NCBI RefSeq assembly: GCF_964204645.1
Contig: NC_134025.1
Span: 9,305,001-9,369,000 of the forward strand
Length of the DNA: 64,000 nucleotides
Origin: Tubulanus polymorphus
Lineage: Eukaryota > Nemertea > Palaeonemertea > Tubulaniformes > Tubulanidae
Direction of reading: 5' to 3'
Of the stretch, positions 1 to 13,521 are shown piece by piece. Both the position numbers and the translations under genes were made by a program. The notes under the pieces were generated by a model. It had not been told where the DNA came from and made no database searches. It saw only the letters and a list, made by a program, of their open reading frames with translations. How positions within the stretch are numbered: the first letter of the stretch is position 1; each line of letters opens with the position of its first letter.

Positions 1-558
1 ATTGAAGAGTTGCAGCTACTTACTTACCAACTACTACATAATATATAGCGTATAATACAAAGTGGTTGACTGTTTCTGGCAGTTTCTAAATCTGAGATGG
101 TCTTCTTGCGCGTGCCCATAACGCGGTGTATTTATCTATGAATGTAGCAGAACGCGTGTTCACCTTGTTCTAATCTTTTCGAATTGGTGGTATTTCTATA
201 GCCCGCCTGGGCTTATGTATTACTCGGCTTCATGAAGTTGTCTTATCATATCACCAGGCGGATCCAGGCCATATTCTAGATATTCATTGAAATTTGAAAT
301 ACCTAGGAAGCCTTCGGAACGCACCAATATACAAACCACGCTGCATGTGCTCTCCAAATTTGGACATGTTCTCGTGCCCTTGGCCATGTTGGCTGAAGTG
401 GTGTGTGCCCATATTTTCTCGAATCCTGGATCCGCCCCTGATAGTTCTTGGAATTCATCTCGATTGTATGTACTTCAGCTGTACAAACAAGGGCGTTAAT
501 CGAAGAATTTCCTCACGTTTTGCAAAAAGTTACGATCATCCAATCTTCTAATGTAATA

Positions 559-804
<246 letters not shown>

Positions 805-2958
805 CATGATTCTTCACGATTTGCTTGATATAATGTGGAAGTCAATGTTTCAGGTGGATTTTATTTCAAATGTAAAGTATTCATATCATTCTTTCCATTT
901 TTGGCTGGAAAGTATCGTCGTATTCATAGAAACGAAAATGTCAAAGTATTTCGAGAGTATGTCGAGATTAAAATCTTTTTTCACCTAGGATATATCAGTT
1001 ATTCCCATTAATACTTACATGATCAGTATCAATTCGATTGTCAATGCCTCTGGGTTATTTTTGATATTACTGATTAAGCCTTTTTGTTCATTTTGTATCA
1101 ATGTGGAAATTCAAATAAAAGCAATAATTATGTGAAGTTACTGTTGATTGGAATACATCGTAACCAATCCCATATTCTATGTATAGATATTTGGATTTTG
1201 TGTTGGAAATCATTGTACCCATTGTTTGTTGTGCTATAAGTGCACTGTGTATCAAAGAAATGACTTTGTGGTATGTCCCAATGTCGGCTACACCAGACTG
1301 GTACGTACAGAAAATGCACCCGGCCCCTTTTTGTAACAAAAATGATTCTGCATGGATAGATTTTTTTTAGCGAGATTCATGCCTGTCAACCCCTGAGCAC
1401 AGTCTCTCGTACATGAAATTTTTTCTCTGACACAAAATCGGGTAACAAAAATCGAAAATATTATTTACCCAATACATGCCAAACTACTTTTGTTTTTATT
1501 GATATTGATTAATGATTATGTAAATGTCAGGCTTTCACTCATACAGTACAATGTTCATGTACCAGGGTATATGTATATATATTTTCAATATTCCTAATTT
1601 CTAAGGCTTCTGAAATTTCATCATCCCGTAACATGATGCCTGTATGCCATAGGCGTGAATGAAAATCTCGATTTCTCATTCAAAATACGGAAAATCTGGG
1701 TCGACGGGCTTGGCGATTAAATATTTCAGAATTATCAGTTTTTTTCATCAACAATAGCCCCTTGGACGAAAGTTCTATTTTTCATTTTTCACTCTGAAGT
1801 TTAATTTGTGAGACTAATTTCATTAGTAAAGGTATTAACACACTAGCCCCCGGCCAAGGGTTTGAACGCTGTTTTAGCCATGTTCTCAATTCCTTTCCTA
1901 CGAAATTTCGTACATATCAATTGCAATATAACATAATACTCGTAATTTGAGCTCAAATTTTAATGTAACTCCATTTGCCAAAACACACTCGAGTGAATGT
2001 GAAACATAACCATGATAATTATCTGCAATGTCCAAAGATAATGTTTGCTTCATTAAGAAATAAAATATCTAATAGCCTGTTCAACTAAATGCATTTTTCA
2101 ATCCGATTCACATATTATCTCAAAATACTTTTTCTGTAACATTTTTCAACTAACCCTTTGATATTTTTCTCGGTACATGTATCATTATTATTCGTGGATT
2201 TTATAAGGAACCACTGAATTGAACCTGTGCATACTACCAACTTATGAATATCCCTAGTCAGATTTGAAGATATTTTCCGATCATTTTCTTGTCTTTTTTC
2301 CAATAGATATTTGAAACTAAGAATAGCGTTGTATAGTCTGACCGAAACCTAGTATATTCGAAATCAAAATTATGTATATTTGACGAATGCAGTGAAGGTA
2401 GCAGCTAGATTACCAATTAGTTTAGGCCTATCAATTTGCTCTAGTAAGATCTGTCTAAATTGAAGGCTGCAAATTAGATGATTTTCTATTGGTAAATGAA
2501 AAGATCTCTGTATTGACTGGGAGAGGAGACAATCTATGAAAAAGCTTTTATCTTAAGAAAAACTTTTCAACTGGTCATTTACACTTTCTATGTTTTTTGA
2601 AATATCGCTATTTGTAAAAAAAAGAGATGCCTATATGTATTATGCTCTGTTCTTTGAATATAAGAGATTTAAATGCTATATTGTTACCATCAATATTATC
2701 ATTATTATTCTGTCATTTGAATGTGTGTATGATATTGTATGTGATATTTCTCTTCGATTCTTTTCATGTTGAAACTATTGAAAAACGAAATAAAACCTTT
2801 TTACTATGTACATCATTCGTGGTTCATATTTTATATTGCTCCTAGCACTATAGATGCATAGCCAGCTTATTTCGGAGTTTCATTCCATATTCTAAATGGT
2901 CCTTTTGGATCAATGAATGACCGGGTTTAACAAATGCCGTCAACTATTCAGTGTAATG

Positions 2959-2972
2959 TGGGATTCGAACCC
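2959..2972 (-). other. tRNA T-arm-like motif, possible tRNA-derived SINE remnant
   Basis: The plus strand reads gggattcgaaccct. Its complement is the B-box/T-loop GGTTCGAATCC of tRNA genes. Similar motifs occur at 34244-34260 and 41787-41801. I could not build a full cloverleaf around any of the three, so these are more likely decayed tRNA-derived SINEs or tRNA pseudogenes than functional tRNAs. Confidence 0.3.
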
Positions 2973-3907
2973 TCATTTTGACACACATGCGGAAGTAAAT
3001 GTGACATGCGGAAATGCTACCATGGCGTATTAATATACGGCTAGAAGTGTTAATTGATATATAATGCCTACTTGACCACCAATGGACATACTCAGCCACA
3101 AGAATTCTGTAAGATCAGACCATGTTATTATCATTGGCGAAGAGCTGTGAAGAGCTTTCAACATCAAATCCAACCATATAAAGTTGCTAATTCAGCGTCG
3201 ATGATAGGTGTCTACTCTGCTAACCAGAGGCAGAGCTGGTGAGCAAAAAAGTGTTGAGATAATATTCGAAAAGCCTATGGGTCTACCCTTTAGCCATATA
3301 GCTATAACCACTATAACCATTGGGGTTTGAATGGATTAAGGTTATTGTTAATCCATCGATGTCATCATTGTTGCGACTAGAATCTTTTGTTGCGTCATAA
3401 GCGGTAGATGAGGATGATGAGCCATGTTCTGGTGTCAAATCATTAATATGAAGATGGAAGATGGTGGCCTAGTACTGGTTTTAAGTTAACTGGATTTTGA
3501 TAGAAATTGAGCTTTCGCTACTAAGTGCATAGTTGCTTCATGAAGCGGCCATACACTGTATAGCGAAAGCTTGTATGTCTTCAATAAAATCAAGTTAATT
3601 TTACCTAAAAAGTACGAACATTCATCATATACATCCTTTAGGGTTATCATTGTATGTTGTTGCAAGTTGAACTCGTTTAACAAAGTTCGAAAATGTCTGT
3701 CATTGTCACCAATCACCAACCTCTTCAGCAGAGGCGAAAAACCTGTCTATCAATTAGCATTGCATTGATGATATAAAAGGTGTCCTTCCTGTATTGATTG
3801 ATGCAAGGATTTGGAAACTCCTCGGAAAAAAGCTCAGACAAACGTTATTTAGCCATTTTAAGAAAAGTAATTTTAATATATTGCTTTACTATGTGTCTTT
3901 CAACAGG

Positions 3908-4001
3908 ATGAAATCTGTGTCGAAGATTGTGAAGGATGAACCAGAAAGTATTTGTAGTGAAACTGATTGTTGTAACACACAGGCCTCTCATTTTGGCATC
4001 G
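3908..4001 (+). CDS. Candidate alternative first coding exon of the CIPC-like gene
   Basis: This 94-bp exon starts with ATG two bases after an AG (caacag at 3901-3906). It encodes an acidic peptide beginning MKSVSKIVKDEPESICSETD and ends at a strong GTGAGT donor in phase 1. That phase matches the exon at 5901 exactly, giving an Asp codon across the junction, just as the other first exon (4829-4910) does. The protein character (acidic, Ser/Asp/Cys) resembles the N-terminal region of vertebrate CIPC at least as well as the 4829 exon does. Whether it is used is inferred from phase and splice sites only. The AG just upstream may mean that a non-coding leader exon precedes it. Confidence 0.45.
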
Positions 4002-4828
4002 GTGAGTTCAATGAAACAATGTTGAGACATATTCGAAAATAGGCCTACCCTTAAAGGCACCTAGCTATAACCATTATTTTGAGATACTAGTTGTTCATAT
4101 TTTGAAAACTGGGTAAAGAATTTTTATATTTCACCATCATTTAGATTCTTCTATAGACCCATATTCACCTTTCTAATATTCCTTTTTTCTATATTTTCAT
4201 TATGATATTCATTAATTTCCATCTTAGAATATAGAATAGGATGCCAGAACTACCCTTATTTTTCATGCTACGAAAAAACGCTGTCAATATCCATCTGAGT
4301 ATTGACAGCTTGGTTGCTTTCTTAGGTATCATCTGAAAACTAGGGCCCTGTAAAATTACTCTTAAAATTGATTCAATCTCTTCAATTATTTTATGTCAAG
4401 TCGACTTATGAGTTCGTCCTTTACGTAAAAGCAGGGTCACATGTGGTTCTGCTGCTGCATTCATTGTAGGATACGGAGTTGGAGTGATTCAATTGCAAAA
4501 TGTTAATCTATATTTAAACTGCGGAAAAGATGGCTCACGCAATTTAATTGCTGTGTGCCCTGTGAACGGAAAACAGTATCATTATACTGATTCGTTGTCT
4601 TGACGCGCCGCATTAAAACATCTTTGATTCACAGCAGGATGTCATGCCAACCGGACTACTAGTATACATGATACATGTACGTTCTAGTAGTTCATGTGTC
4701 AAGCGTCGGTGGTTGTGTAATGATGTGTCATGTAATGCAGAACAGTAGGAAAGATGCATCAGTCATTAGCTTCGTCAATACAAAGTTTTAATTGTTCGTC
4801 GGGAGGAAATTAATTTGTTCATTTGAAG

Positions 4829-7133
4829 ATGTTTTCTGGTCATGCTGCTAGTATAAATTCAATGAAACGTCAACATGATGTGGTATTTGATTTGATGCCG
4901 ACTATATCAGGTATGCTAATCGATATGTGTATCTTATCTCATTATATTATTATTGATTGTTGATAAATCTTGATTCTAGACTCAATACCCGGTACATTGT
5001 GTACAGCAACAATCAAATTAGATATTCGTATTACATCCAGGTTACAGGTAAGAGACACAGCACCTGAAATGATGTGTCCAACGCTAAAGAATTATTATTA
5101 AGGAAACTCTTTAAAATATGAATCGAAGTCAAAGACAGGTCGTCAGGAGGACAATTTCCTTTTATGATTTTATGATTGTTACAATACAATCTATCCTATA
5201 AATCTAGGGTTCTATCCAATACACGGTACTCAAGTTAGTTGGTGATTTGTATTCTTTAATGTCAGAATCCACATTTGATTCTGGATAATCGTACATCATC
5301 AGTTATTCAGTTACGTTATCATATCTTTAAATACTGGTATAGGTTGTTTATTCATTTAATTCTATACCTTAGGAATGAAGCCCACGATTATCTAACTTTT
5401 TATCTGGCTTGTCTTCTTAGTATTTCTTTATCTTCTGCTTAGAAATGTTTGATGATTGCTAGTTTGCATAATTTTGTGGTTTAGAATAGATCTTAAGGAA
5501 TCTCCAATTCCAATCGCGGGACTTCACTCAGTTGTGTTTGTGGCTTAAAGTTTTACCCTACAGTTAAAAAATTGAAGATACCAGGGGCGGATCTAAATGA
5601 TAGCACAAGGAGCACTGCTCCTGTTTCAATTTTTCTGATATCCGTTTGAAAATACAAAGACAATATTTTTCAGGCTACTTTTTCCACCTGCAACTAATGA
5701 CAGCAGCTGCGTGGTTACCGAACTTGCCGTTTTTCAGTATATCAGCCCTTTTCATTTCTTTGTGCTCCTGTCAAAGTCTACCCCTGAGTACTAAGAGAAT
5801 TCACATCAAAGGAAGCGGATTCGAAAGGTTTTTTCGTGTAAGTTATTATAAGGATTGTTTCGATGTTATGACTAAGAGAAATTGTTACGTGTCATTTCAG
5901 ATCCTGAAGAAATCACAGACTACGCGAAACGATCAAAAACTACCGATTCATTGGACATAGTCGCCGAACAGGTGCGATTATTACATATTCAGTCTTATAA
6001 AAACCATTCAGAAATCATTTTCAATTCCAAGAGATGAAGAATTGTATATCTTGATCTTGATGAATTACTGCGTCTTTCACCGCGTTGACGTGTATTGGTG
6101 ACGCAGGGGGTAGGCTTGATTGTTTAGTTTGTGGGCTTTGAGGTAGGCCTATATAAGCCTATGAATGTTTTGGAATGACCTGGAACGAGTCTTCTGAACT
6201 TTTGAACTTAAAAGCTATAATATGTGTGAATCTCTTGCCTGTTATTGTGCAATGCTATCATTACTTAGGCCGGTATTTATCACCTTCTTACTCATTTTAT
6301 TTGTACAGAATGATGTTGCAGCTTATGATACGTTTCAATGGCAAATCAACAATTCAGCTGATACTGCTATGGCAATGGATACTTGGATGGCACCGGGGGC
6401 ATTGCCTCACATTGCACCATGGCAAAATACAATGGCCCCAGCTTCTCAATGGGTACCGACTACATGCAGCGTACTTACTCAACCACAAAATAATCAGTTA
6501 CATACTTCGATGCCAGTTTTCGTAACGAGCCTAGCTGCTTCATCTCAAACAATGAAAGAAACTCATGTTCAAATTTCACCAGCTCCAACTCTATCAAATA
6601 ATGTGCCTTCAGTTTGTGAACAATCCACTGCCGTTAGTCATCAACCTACGGCTAGCTGTTCGAACCAATTCTCGAGGAAGGATGGTTCATCCTTACGATT
6701 ACATAATATCCAGGCCAAAAAGGACTCTCCTCACATTAAGCAAATGGCGCAGCAGAATTCTAAAGATCCCCGCCTGAAAAAAGTTATGGATGCTCTCGCA
6801 AATATCAAATCTAATGCAAAGACCAAATCTCAGACATTGGACTCGAACAGTGCGGTGAATTCTGCTTCGAACGACGAAGAAGCGTCAAAACGAAAACGAT
6901 TTTTGCGAACAGCTCACGAACTCGAGCAATCAGGACTGTTGAAATATACAATTCAAACCGCTAATCTTATCCACGAAAATGAGAAAACTCAACGCGAGAT
7001 CAACGCGTTAAACATCGAAACGAACAAATTGTTGCAGTCGATCCTCGATAACCCAGAAAATGCTCATATTCTTAGTTCAATTTTATCTCAGAAGTTGGAA
7101 CCTTGGTATGGTATCTATACGAATACCCAATGA
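4829..7133 (+). CDS. CIPC: CLOCK-interacting pacemaker (CIPC)-like protein
   Basis: Coding exons are 4829-4910, 5901-5971 and 6309-7133. Phases close, and the product is about 325 residues (human CIPC is 399). In vertebrates CIPC is a nuclear repressor that binds CLOCK and dampens CLOCK-BMAL1 transcription. The recognisable part is the C-terminal helical region at about residues 249-298, which has the family pattern RF-x-T...SGLL-x-x-T-x-x-T...L-I-x-x-N-x-x-T-Q-x-E-I and then a leucine-rich helix. The middle (residues ~52-245) is Ser/Thr/Gln/Pro-rich and looks disordered, with a basic KKVMDALANIKSNAKTK stretch. The start at 4829 is one of two candidates (see 3908-4001). An AATAAA at 7856-7861 may serve its 3' end. 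Identification rests on the C-terminal domain, since the N-terminal half is not conserved enough to recognise. Confidence 0.72.
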
Positions 7134-7971
7134 TATATTATGTATATATTCATTGTTATACTATTGACTTGTTTCTGGACCAGTTTCATGATGTTTCAGT
7201 TTATTGAACATATGAAGTAACTGATGGCATCTATTTTTTGTGAAATGGTGAGTACGCAGGTCACTCCTTATCTCACGCATCCTTATTCTGAAGCTATTTT
7301 CCTGTAAATTGTTTTTAAAGCGATCTATTGACAACTTGATTAAATACTCGTTATTGTACATTGTACAAACTGTGTACCGGTATATCAAACTGTTCTGTGC
7401 TCATAGAGAAGTGTTTGCTTATTCAAGCAACAAACAATGGAAAAATCCAATTTATTAAATCCAAAAACTGTTCATATAAAGGTTTAGAATGGTCTTGAAT
7501 CTTAGCCTTGATCAAAATTTTGGCCTAATGATGACAATTTTAGCCAGTTCAGTATGCTGTCTTTATATTGGGAAAACCTAGTTATCTGCATTTCATTCCT
7601 TTAAAATGCAGCCAGTAGTCCGGTATTCGAAATGTAATCTTATCATTTCCATTAATCTGTGATAAATGACTTGAAATCCATCCAACAATGACCTTTACAT
7701 TATCCGTTTATAAAACTGGGTAAATTCCGTCTAAATATACATGAAAGTGATATACGAATGATTATAGTAAGTTAGATATTTTATTCATAAAATCACAATG
7801 AAAGACGTCATCATACATAATACATGTACATGATTGTGTTATATTGAATGAATTCAATAAAGTCTGTTACATTTTATAACTGTTAGCTTTAAAAAAGCAG
7901 GTATTAAGGGTAAAAGACTGTCTGTTTGAATCGATTATCTCATAACAATTGATCTAAACAATAGCTCAATA
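7134..7971. other. Tail-to-tail 3' region between the CIPC-like gene and MTIF2
   Basis: No coding sequence is seen. A plus-strand AATAAA lies at 7856-7861 (CIPC-like side). A minus-strand AATAAA, read as tttatt, lies at 7780-7785 (MTIF2 side). If both are used, the two 3' UTRs overlap by roughly 80 bp. Confidence 0.5.
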
Positions 7972-10900
7972 TCAAAATCCAGTATTCCATTGTATTGTCT
8001 GTGGTTTTTCGACGTTCATGTAACATATCACTTTATCGCCATTTTTTAACTGAACGTCCAGATCTCTGAAATTCATTCCACATTCTACACCAGTCTTTAT
8101 TGTCTCTACCTCATTTTTGAAATGTTTTAATGACTCTATTGCTCCTACATAAAGAAATTATGGAATATATCATGTACTAACTGTTTTTATTACCGTTTAT
8201 ATGTTTGAATAAATATGAAAACCTTTGTAAGAATTTTATGTATGTAACTTAAGACTCTTTTCGTGATTTCTTTCAAATGGTTGAACATTTCTTACCGTCA
8301 TATATCAGATCTTGTTCTCTGAAAATTCGAACAGCGTGCGACTTTTTATTCAGATAACCTTTTACGCAACGACATCCTGCGACTTGAATTCGCTTGCGGC
8401 CATCTTTGATATTAAACAACTCCAATACATTAGCTTCTCCTGAAATTAAATTGACATGCATATACAGCAAATGTCAATAATTAAAATGAAATTGAAAATG
8501 GGAAAAGATGATTACCATTACAGATCTGTCTTTTCACCCAAGGCCCGGTTTTATAGATTAGTATTAACCCGGGGCTAACTCAATTGATAATGAATGAGTT
8601 ATCCCCCAGGTTAAAGGTAACACCAGTGTATAAAACCGGGCTGGGGGTTTAAGTTAAAAAGTGTTAGCCCTAAGGGCTTTACTTAAACTGGTCTATTAAA
8701 CCAGCCACTGGAAAATTCATGTTTGTAAATACTGTATCAAAAATATCCAAATATAGAAATAGCCTATCTATGCTGTTCATAGTAACCGTAACATCTTGAT
8801 AACAAATGATTGACCAGCAGGTACATGTACTTGAAGGGCCAAATGAATGGTCCCACCATAAATATGGACATTTGGAGAAAAGTTTGATACTAACCTACTT
8901 TTTCTTCAATCTGTACTGGAGGAAGTCTGGCTGTTAATTGTACTCTGAGGTCATCGACTAATCTATAGATCACATTATGCAATAGGATTTTAACGCCATT
9001 TTCTTCGGCAAACTTTTTAATCACATCGGAAACCTTGACATTGAAACCATAAACTAGACCTAATGAAAAAGATATGTATTACAAAGAAGATTGATTCATG
9101 TAATCTCGAAATTAAGGATGTTACGCGTAAGAATTTTGATTAAACAAAGTGACTGAACAATTACCATCAAAGCTTTTAGCTAGATTGATATCGGTTTCGC
9201 TGATAGAACCGACTCCATAGTGTATAATATCTAGATGACATTGTTCAGATTGATAGGTATCTAATGTATCGAGAATAGCCTCAACCGATCCAGCTACATC
9301 TCCTGAAAAATAAATACAGATCTTTGAATCCATTTCGTTTGATGCATTCTTTAAGGAAATAATCTTTATTTGAACCTAATTCCGACGATTTGTGTAAAAG
9401 AATTGGAATCATAACAATTAAATAGCCGAAAATAAACCGAAAAATTAGATTTCTAGTTGGTTCAGAGCTTATAATAGTCTATGTAAGAACAGATAATCTG
9501 ACCTTTAATGACTATATTTAGGGCTGGTCCGGTCCGTGTTTCGATTTCTTCTTTTTGTTTCTGTTTTGGTTGAGTACGTATGAATCCCATCAGGTGGCGT
9601 TGTTTCAGTTCTTCTTCATATATCTGGCGATGTTCTCTGCGTTTCTTGTCGATAATCACCTGTTCTTCGGCAGCCTTTTGCTCACGTATATTCGATAGAC
9701 GGTAATCGACGACGGCATGAGCCTTGCGCTGTATTCAAAATTTCACCCTCATTACAGATCTCCAAATATTGTGCAATATATTTCTGATACATTGAAGTTG
9801 ACTGAATAAAGACTCGATTTTGCTAATAATCACTGGGCTTTCTGAGAAGATCTTGAACAAATATGCGAAATAGTTAAACTATTTCGATGAAACAACTTCT
9901 TTTTAATTTTAACACCGTCACAAATTCGTGTTGAGTTATCACAGTAAAAGTTATTTATAATGCTTTAGTTATAATATTAATATAATATTTGCTTTAGTCC
10001 TGGAAAACGAAATTGGCGTTATAATGAATTTATCTTTTAATTGAATGTGAGTTAAATTGGCCAAATTTGTTCTCTAAAAAAGGTTGGCATTATAACAGAC
10101 TTTGACAGTATATTAGAAATTTGATAAAACTGTCTTTGTGATTAAAGGAAAAAAATGTCACATTACATTACACTGACCTCACTCTCTACTTGCAGTATTT
10201 CATCACCAGCATGTGGAAGATCCCTCCAACCAATAATTTCTACTGGGCATCCAGGTGGTACCTCGCGTATTGGCTTTCCAAATTCATTAAACATCCCTCG
10301 AACCTTTGCCCACGCAGTTCCAGCTACTAGACATGTTCCTTTCTTTAACGTGCCTCGACGAATTAAAGCTGTCGCTAATTTTCTAAAGAAAAGTTAGGAA
10401 AATACTCGATCATACACAGAATAGTCTCTGAGATGATATTAACTGTTTTAATGAAATGCCGTGAAGTTTACCCTCGGCCGAGATCTGTCTTTGACTCGAT
10501 TACTTGAGCCTCAACATTTCCGGTCGGATCACTTCTAAAGTCACTAAGCTCGGCTAAAGTTACAATTGCTTCTTGTAGCTCCATCAAACCAGTGCCCTGA
10601 AATGAACAAGACAAAACTCGATTACTCATCAACCATCTACCTACTTCAGCTAAATAATCAAAAATTTACAGACCTTTAGTGCAGATATTGGTACAGCCAT
10701 TACATCTCCACCCTGGTCTTCTAATTGTATGCCTTCTTGCAATAGGCTGGATTTAGTTTTTTCCTATGTATGATATGAATTGTAATTTTTCTGAGATAAT
10801 TTTTAATTCCTGCCAACAATAGTTCTCTAAATACCATCAACTTACAATATCAGCTTCTCCCCTATCCATTTTATTGATTGCAACAATAATCGGAACTGAA

Positions 10901-12412
10901 AGGGAATGTTCTACATGAATTATACAATCTATTAACTAAAATGATGAATTATAAATCTGGACTGGCTTACACCAATAGCATCTATGCTAACTAACTTACC
11001 GCCTGCGTCTTGGGCAAATTTGATAGATTGTCTAGTTTGTTCCATGACTCCATCATCGGCAGCTACGACCAATACAACAATGTCAGTGATATGTGCTCCT
11101 CTCTCTCTCATCGCCGAGAATGCTGCATGGCCAGGCGTATCTAAGAATGTTATCGTATCACCGGTGGACAGTTTAACTGAAATTTTAAGGCGGTACAACT
11201 TTGTGTTAGATCTTACAAACGTTTAAAAATTTTTCGCGCAAATATCTCTCAGAAATTACCAGAGAAGGCACCGATATGTTGAGTGATTCCTCCGAATTCT
11301 TGTGAAACTATATGACTATGCCTTAGTGTGTCAAGCAATGTAGTTTTACCGTGATCGACATGGCCCATGATCGTCACAACAGGTGGACGTTTAACTAGTG
11401 CAGATTCTTCAGCAGGCGGTCTACAAATATAGGAAAGATATTGCAGAAGAAAGTTTGATCATAAATGACATTTTGCATGGAAGCTGAGATGGCTACAAAT
11501 AGCAAGATAGCAGCATGTCACTGAGCATAGATTGGAAGAATATAATCAGTTTGATCCGTGGCCTCTAATTTCAGTAATAACTTACTGTCTATAAACATCT
11601 TTGTCTTTTTTTGGTTTATTCTCTGAATCGTGTTCAATCTTGTATCTGTATCCAGTTTTTTTCAAAATCTCCTGAATAACTTCTATCTCTTCGATCACTT
11701 CATAGAAAAAGCGAAGAAACTAGTAGACATTCAAAGGCCGTTACCCAATAAATCCTTTCGGCAAATACTTACCCATATTCGGTTCATCATAGTAATCACC
11801 ACCAGGAATGTGAAAAAGGCAATCAAAGACATGATCTGGAATCAGGGGATAATAAGAATTCTCAGAACAGACATGAAGCAATATCCGCACAGGGCTGTTT
11901 CTAATTTGGACGCTGGGACAACTGACAGATCTAATTGAATGTAGCTCAACGATAGAAACTAAATCACTGAAAGATCGTACAACTGAATGAGTTAAGTACC
12001 TGTATCTTTGTCTAATAGATTGGCAACTTCCTGAACTGTCATTTTAGGGGTAATCGACAAGACTTCTCCGATCGCTTTTTTCGACTTGATACGAACGTTT
12101 ATTGGTTTCTTCTACATTAAAATTACATGGTGATTAATAGGCTTATCAAAAATATTATTTACTGATTTTTAAACGCTTTACATAACAACAAGGTCAAATA
12201 ATCTTCAATACCTTTGTTTTCTTTTTGGCCAATGCTGTCGGACTGGTATGAAACATCTGACCCTGAAGTAAGTTACATGACAAACAGTATGTCCCAGCTA
12301 CTGGGCCTGTTTGATGTGCGGTTGAAGAAGCCAAGGAATTTAAACCATTGGCATTGACCCTTTTCACCAAATGTCTCATTTTTAAAGCGTTATTCAACAC
12401 CATTCTACTCAT
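7972..12412 (-). CDS. MTIF2: Mitochondrial translation initiation factor IF-2
   Basis: Fifteen exons: 12412-12212, 12111-12000, 11835-11773, 11697-11586, 11420-11260, 11176-11000, 10895-10846, 10763-10674, 10596-10472, 10382-10178, 9728-9503, 9302-9165, 9059-8895, 8439-8296 and 8144-7972. All phases close, giving about 713 residues (human 727). The protein is the GTPase that loads fMet-tRNA on the mitochondrial small ribosomal subunit. Visible motifs are G1 GHVDHGKT (182-189), G3 DTPGH (229-233), G4 NKMD (283-286) and G5 SALK. A charged Glu/Lys/Arg linker follows, then the IF2 C-terminal domains ([12 protein letters not shown], a CRCVKG turn, VECGMNF) and an end in WNTGF. The Met/Arg-rich start ([14 protein letters not shown]) fits a mitochondrial targeting peptide. 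It is divergent from PRORSD1, with 411 bp between the start codons. Confidence 0.97.
8544..8705. mobile_element. MITE-like foldback in an MTIF2 intron
   Basis: The segment starts with cccggttttata at 8544, and the inverted copy tataaaaccggg ends at 8640, with further inverted blocks between them (ttaaccc... and ...ggttaa). A second palindromic block follows at 8645-8700, centred on agccctaagggct. It lies in the intron between the exons at 8895-9059 and 8296-8439. No coding capacity is seen, so it looks like a non-autonomous element. Confidence 0.55.
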
Positions 12413-12823
12413 GGTGAAAACCGAGGTAGATTTATTTTTTAGTTTAATAAGTAAATATTCCTTTGAAATTAGATTTTTTCCATTTATTTCATAATGTCCT
12501 CGAATTATTTCGGAATTTTTTTTTCAGTTCATGGGCGCGGCCATATTGAATGGTACGTTAAGCGTGTAGCGAACATAAATAATATGCGAGAAACTATTTA
12601 CATAATCAAAGAATAAGCATTCGAGCAAATTAACAGATTCTTGTTAGTACATTTTAAATCCTAAATTTTTTTTATGGATCACTTAAATTCTATTTTTTCA
12701 TTAATATCATTAACTCACATTCGCAAAATACTACATCTCTTAAAACCCGGAAAGCAGGGCAGAATCGTCAATTGGATTTCCCGTGACGTCAATAGGCCTA
12801 CCGGTGTTTAGTACTCGAGCATC
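12413..12823. promoter_or_regulatory. Probable shared promoter of MTIF2 (-) and PRORSD1 (+)
   Basis: The 411 bp between the two divergent start codons must hold both 5' UTRs and both promoters. The segment has a gcgcggccat core at about 12535-12545 and a tgacgtca-like site around 12784-12790 (gtgacgtcaa, resembling a CRE). I see no TATA box placed convincingly for either gene. The promoter assignment is inferred from geometry. Confidence 0.45.
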
Positions 12824-13426
12824 ATGACTGCAGTACATCGAGCCGGATTAGAAGAAAAGCTGAATGAATGGGGTATTCATACCACCACAACTGAACATCC
12901 ACAAGTAAAATATCTTCCTATTTGAATATCATCATTTAATGATAATTTAGTTATTGATTGTATTGTTTGTAGTTGTTTTTTTCGTTTTCCTCAATACTAG
13001 GTTTTTACTGTTGAAGCTATGATGGAACATGTCGGTCATTTGAAAGGGGCTGTGACGAAAAATCTTTTTCTAAGTGACAAGAAAAAGAAGTTGTACCTAT
13101 TCTCGGCTTTACACAACCGCGACATAAAACTGAATGAACTGGCGAAAAAAATCGGAGCCGCTTCCGGGGGAATACGTTTCGCCGATGAATCCGTGCTGTT
13201 TGAAAAACTTGGCGTTAAACAAGGATGTGTAACCGCATTTGCTCTGATTAATGATGTGGCGGGGGATGTTAAGTTTTGCATTGATGCCGATCTGATCAAT
13301 GGTACTTATGATACAATATATTTCCATCCTCTAGATAATGCAGCGTCATCTGGTATCTCGCCCGAAGACTTCAAAAAGTTCCTCACCGCAGTGAAACATG
13401 AACCACTTTCTGTAAGCTTTGATTAA
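12824..13426 (+). CDS. PRORSD1: Prolyl-tRNA synthetase-associated domain protein (YbaK/ProX-type deacylase)
   Basis: Two exons, 12824-12904 and 13001-13426, give 168 residues, the usual length of this family. These proteins are free-standing editing domains of the YbaK/ProX type that hydrolyse mischarged aminoacyl-tRNA, typically alanine on tRNA-Pro. The fold is recognisable along its length: the HPQVFTVEAMMEHVGHLKGA segment, KNLFLSDKKKKLYLFSAL, then the ASGGIRFADES loop, LGVKQGCVTAFALIND and a C-terminal YFHPLDN block. The conserved Lys of KNLFL is the expected catalytic or substrate-binding lysine. It is head-to-head with MTIF2 and tail-to-tail with ZRANB3. Confidence 0.93.
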
Positions 13427-13521
13427 TGAGTATCTTCATACAGTTAACTTATGAATATTGGTTAATACAGATGAATTCAGTCAAGATTTTGTTCTCAAAT
13501 GGTTTGCGAATTAAGTGGGGC

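Noticed and set aside
3054-3242. Open frame of 62 residues in the left gene-poor region
   Set aside because: No recognisable domain, no partner exons with matching phase and no codon-quality signal above the AT-rich background.
10155-11226. Plus-strand ORFs at 10155-10397 and 10984-11226
   Set aside because: They are antisense shadows of well-supported MTIF2 exons.
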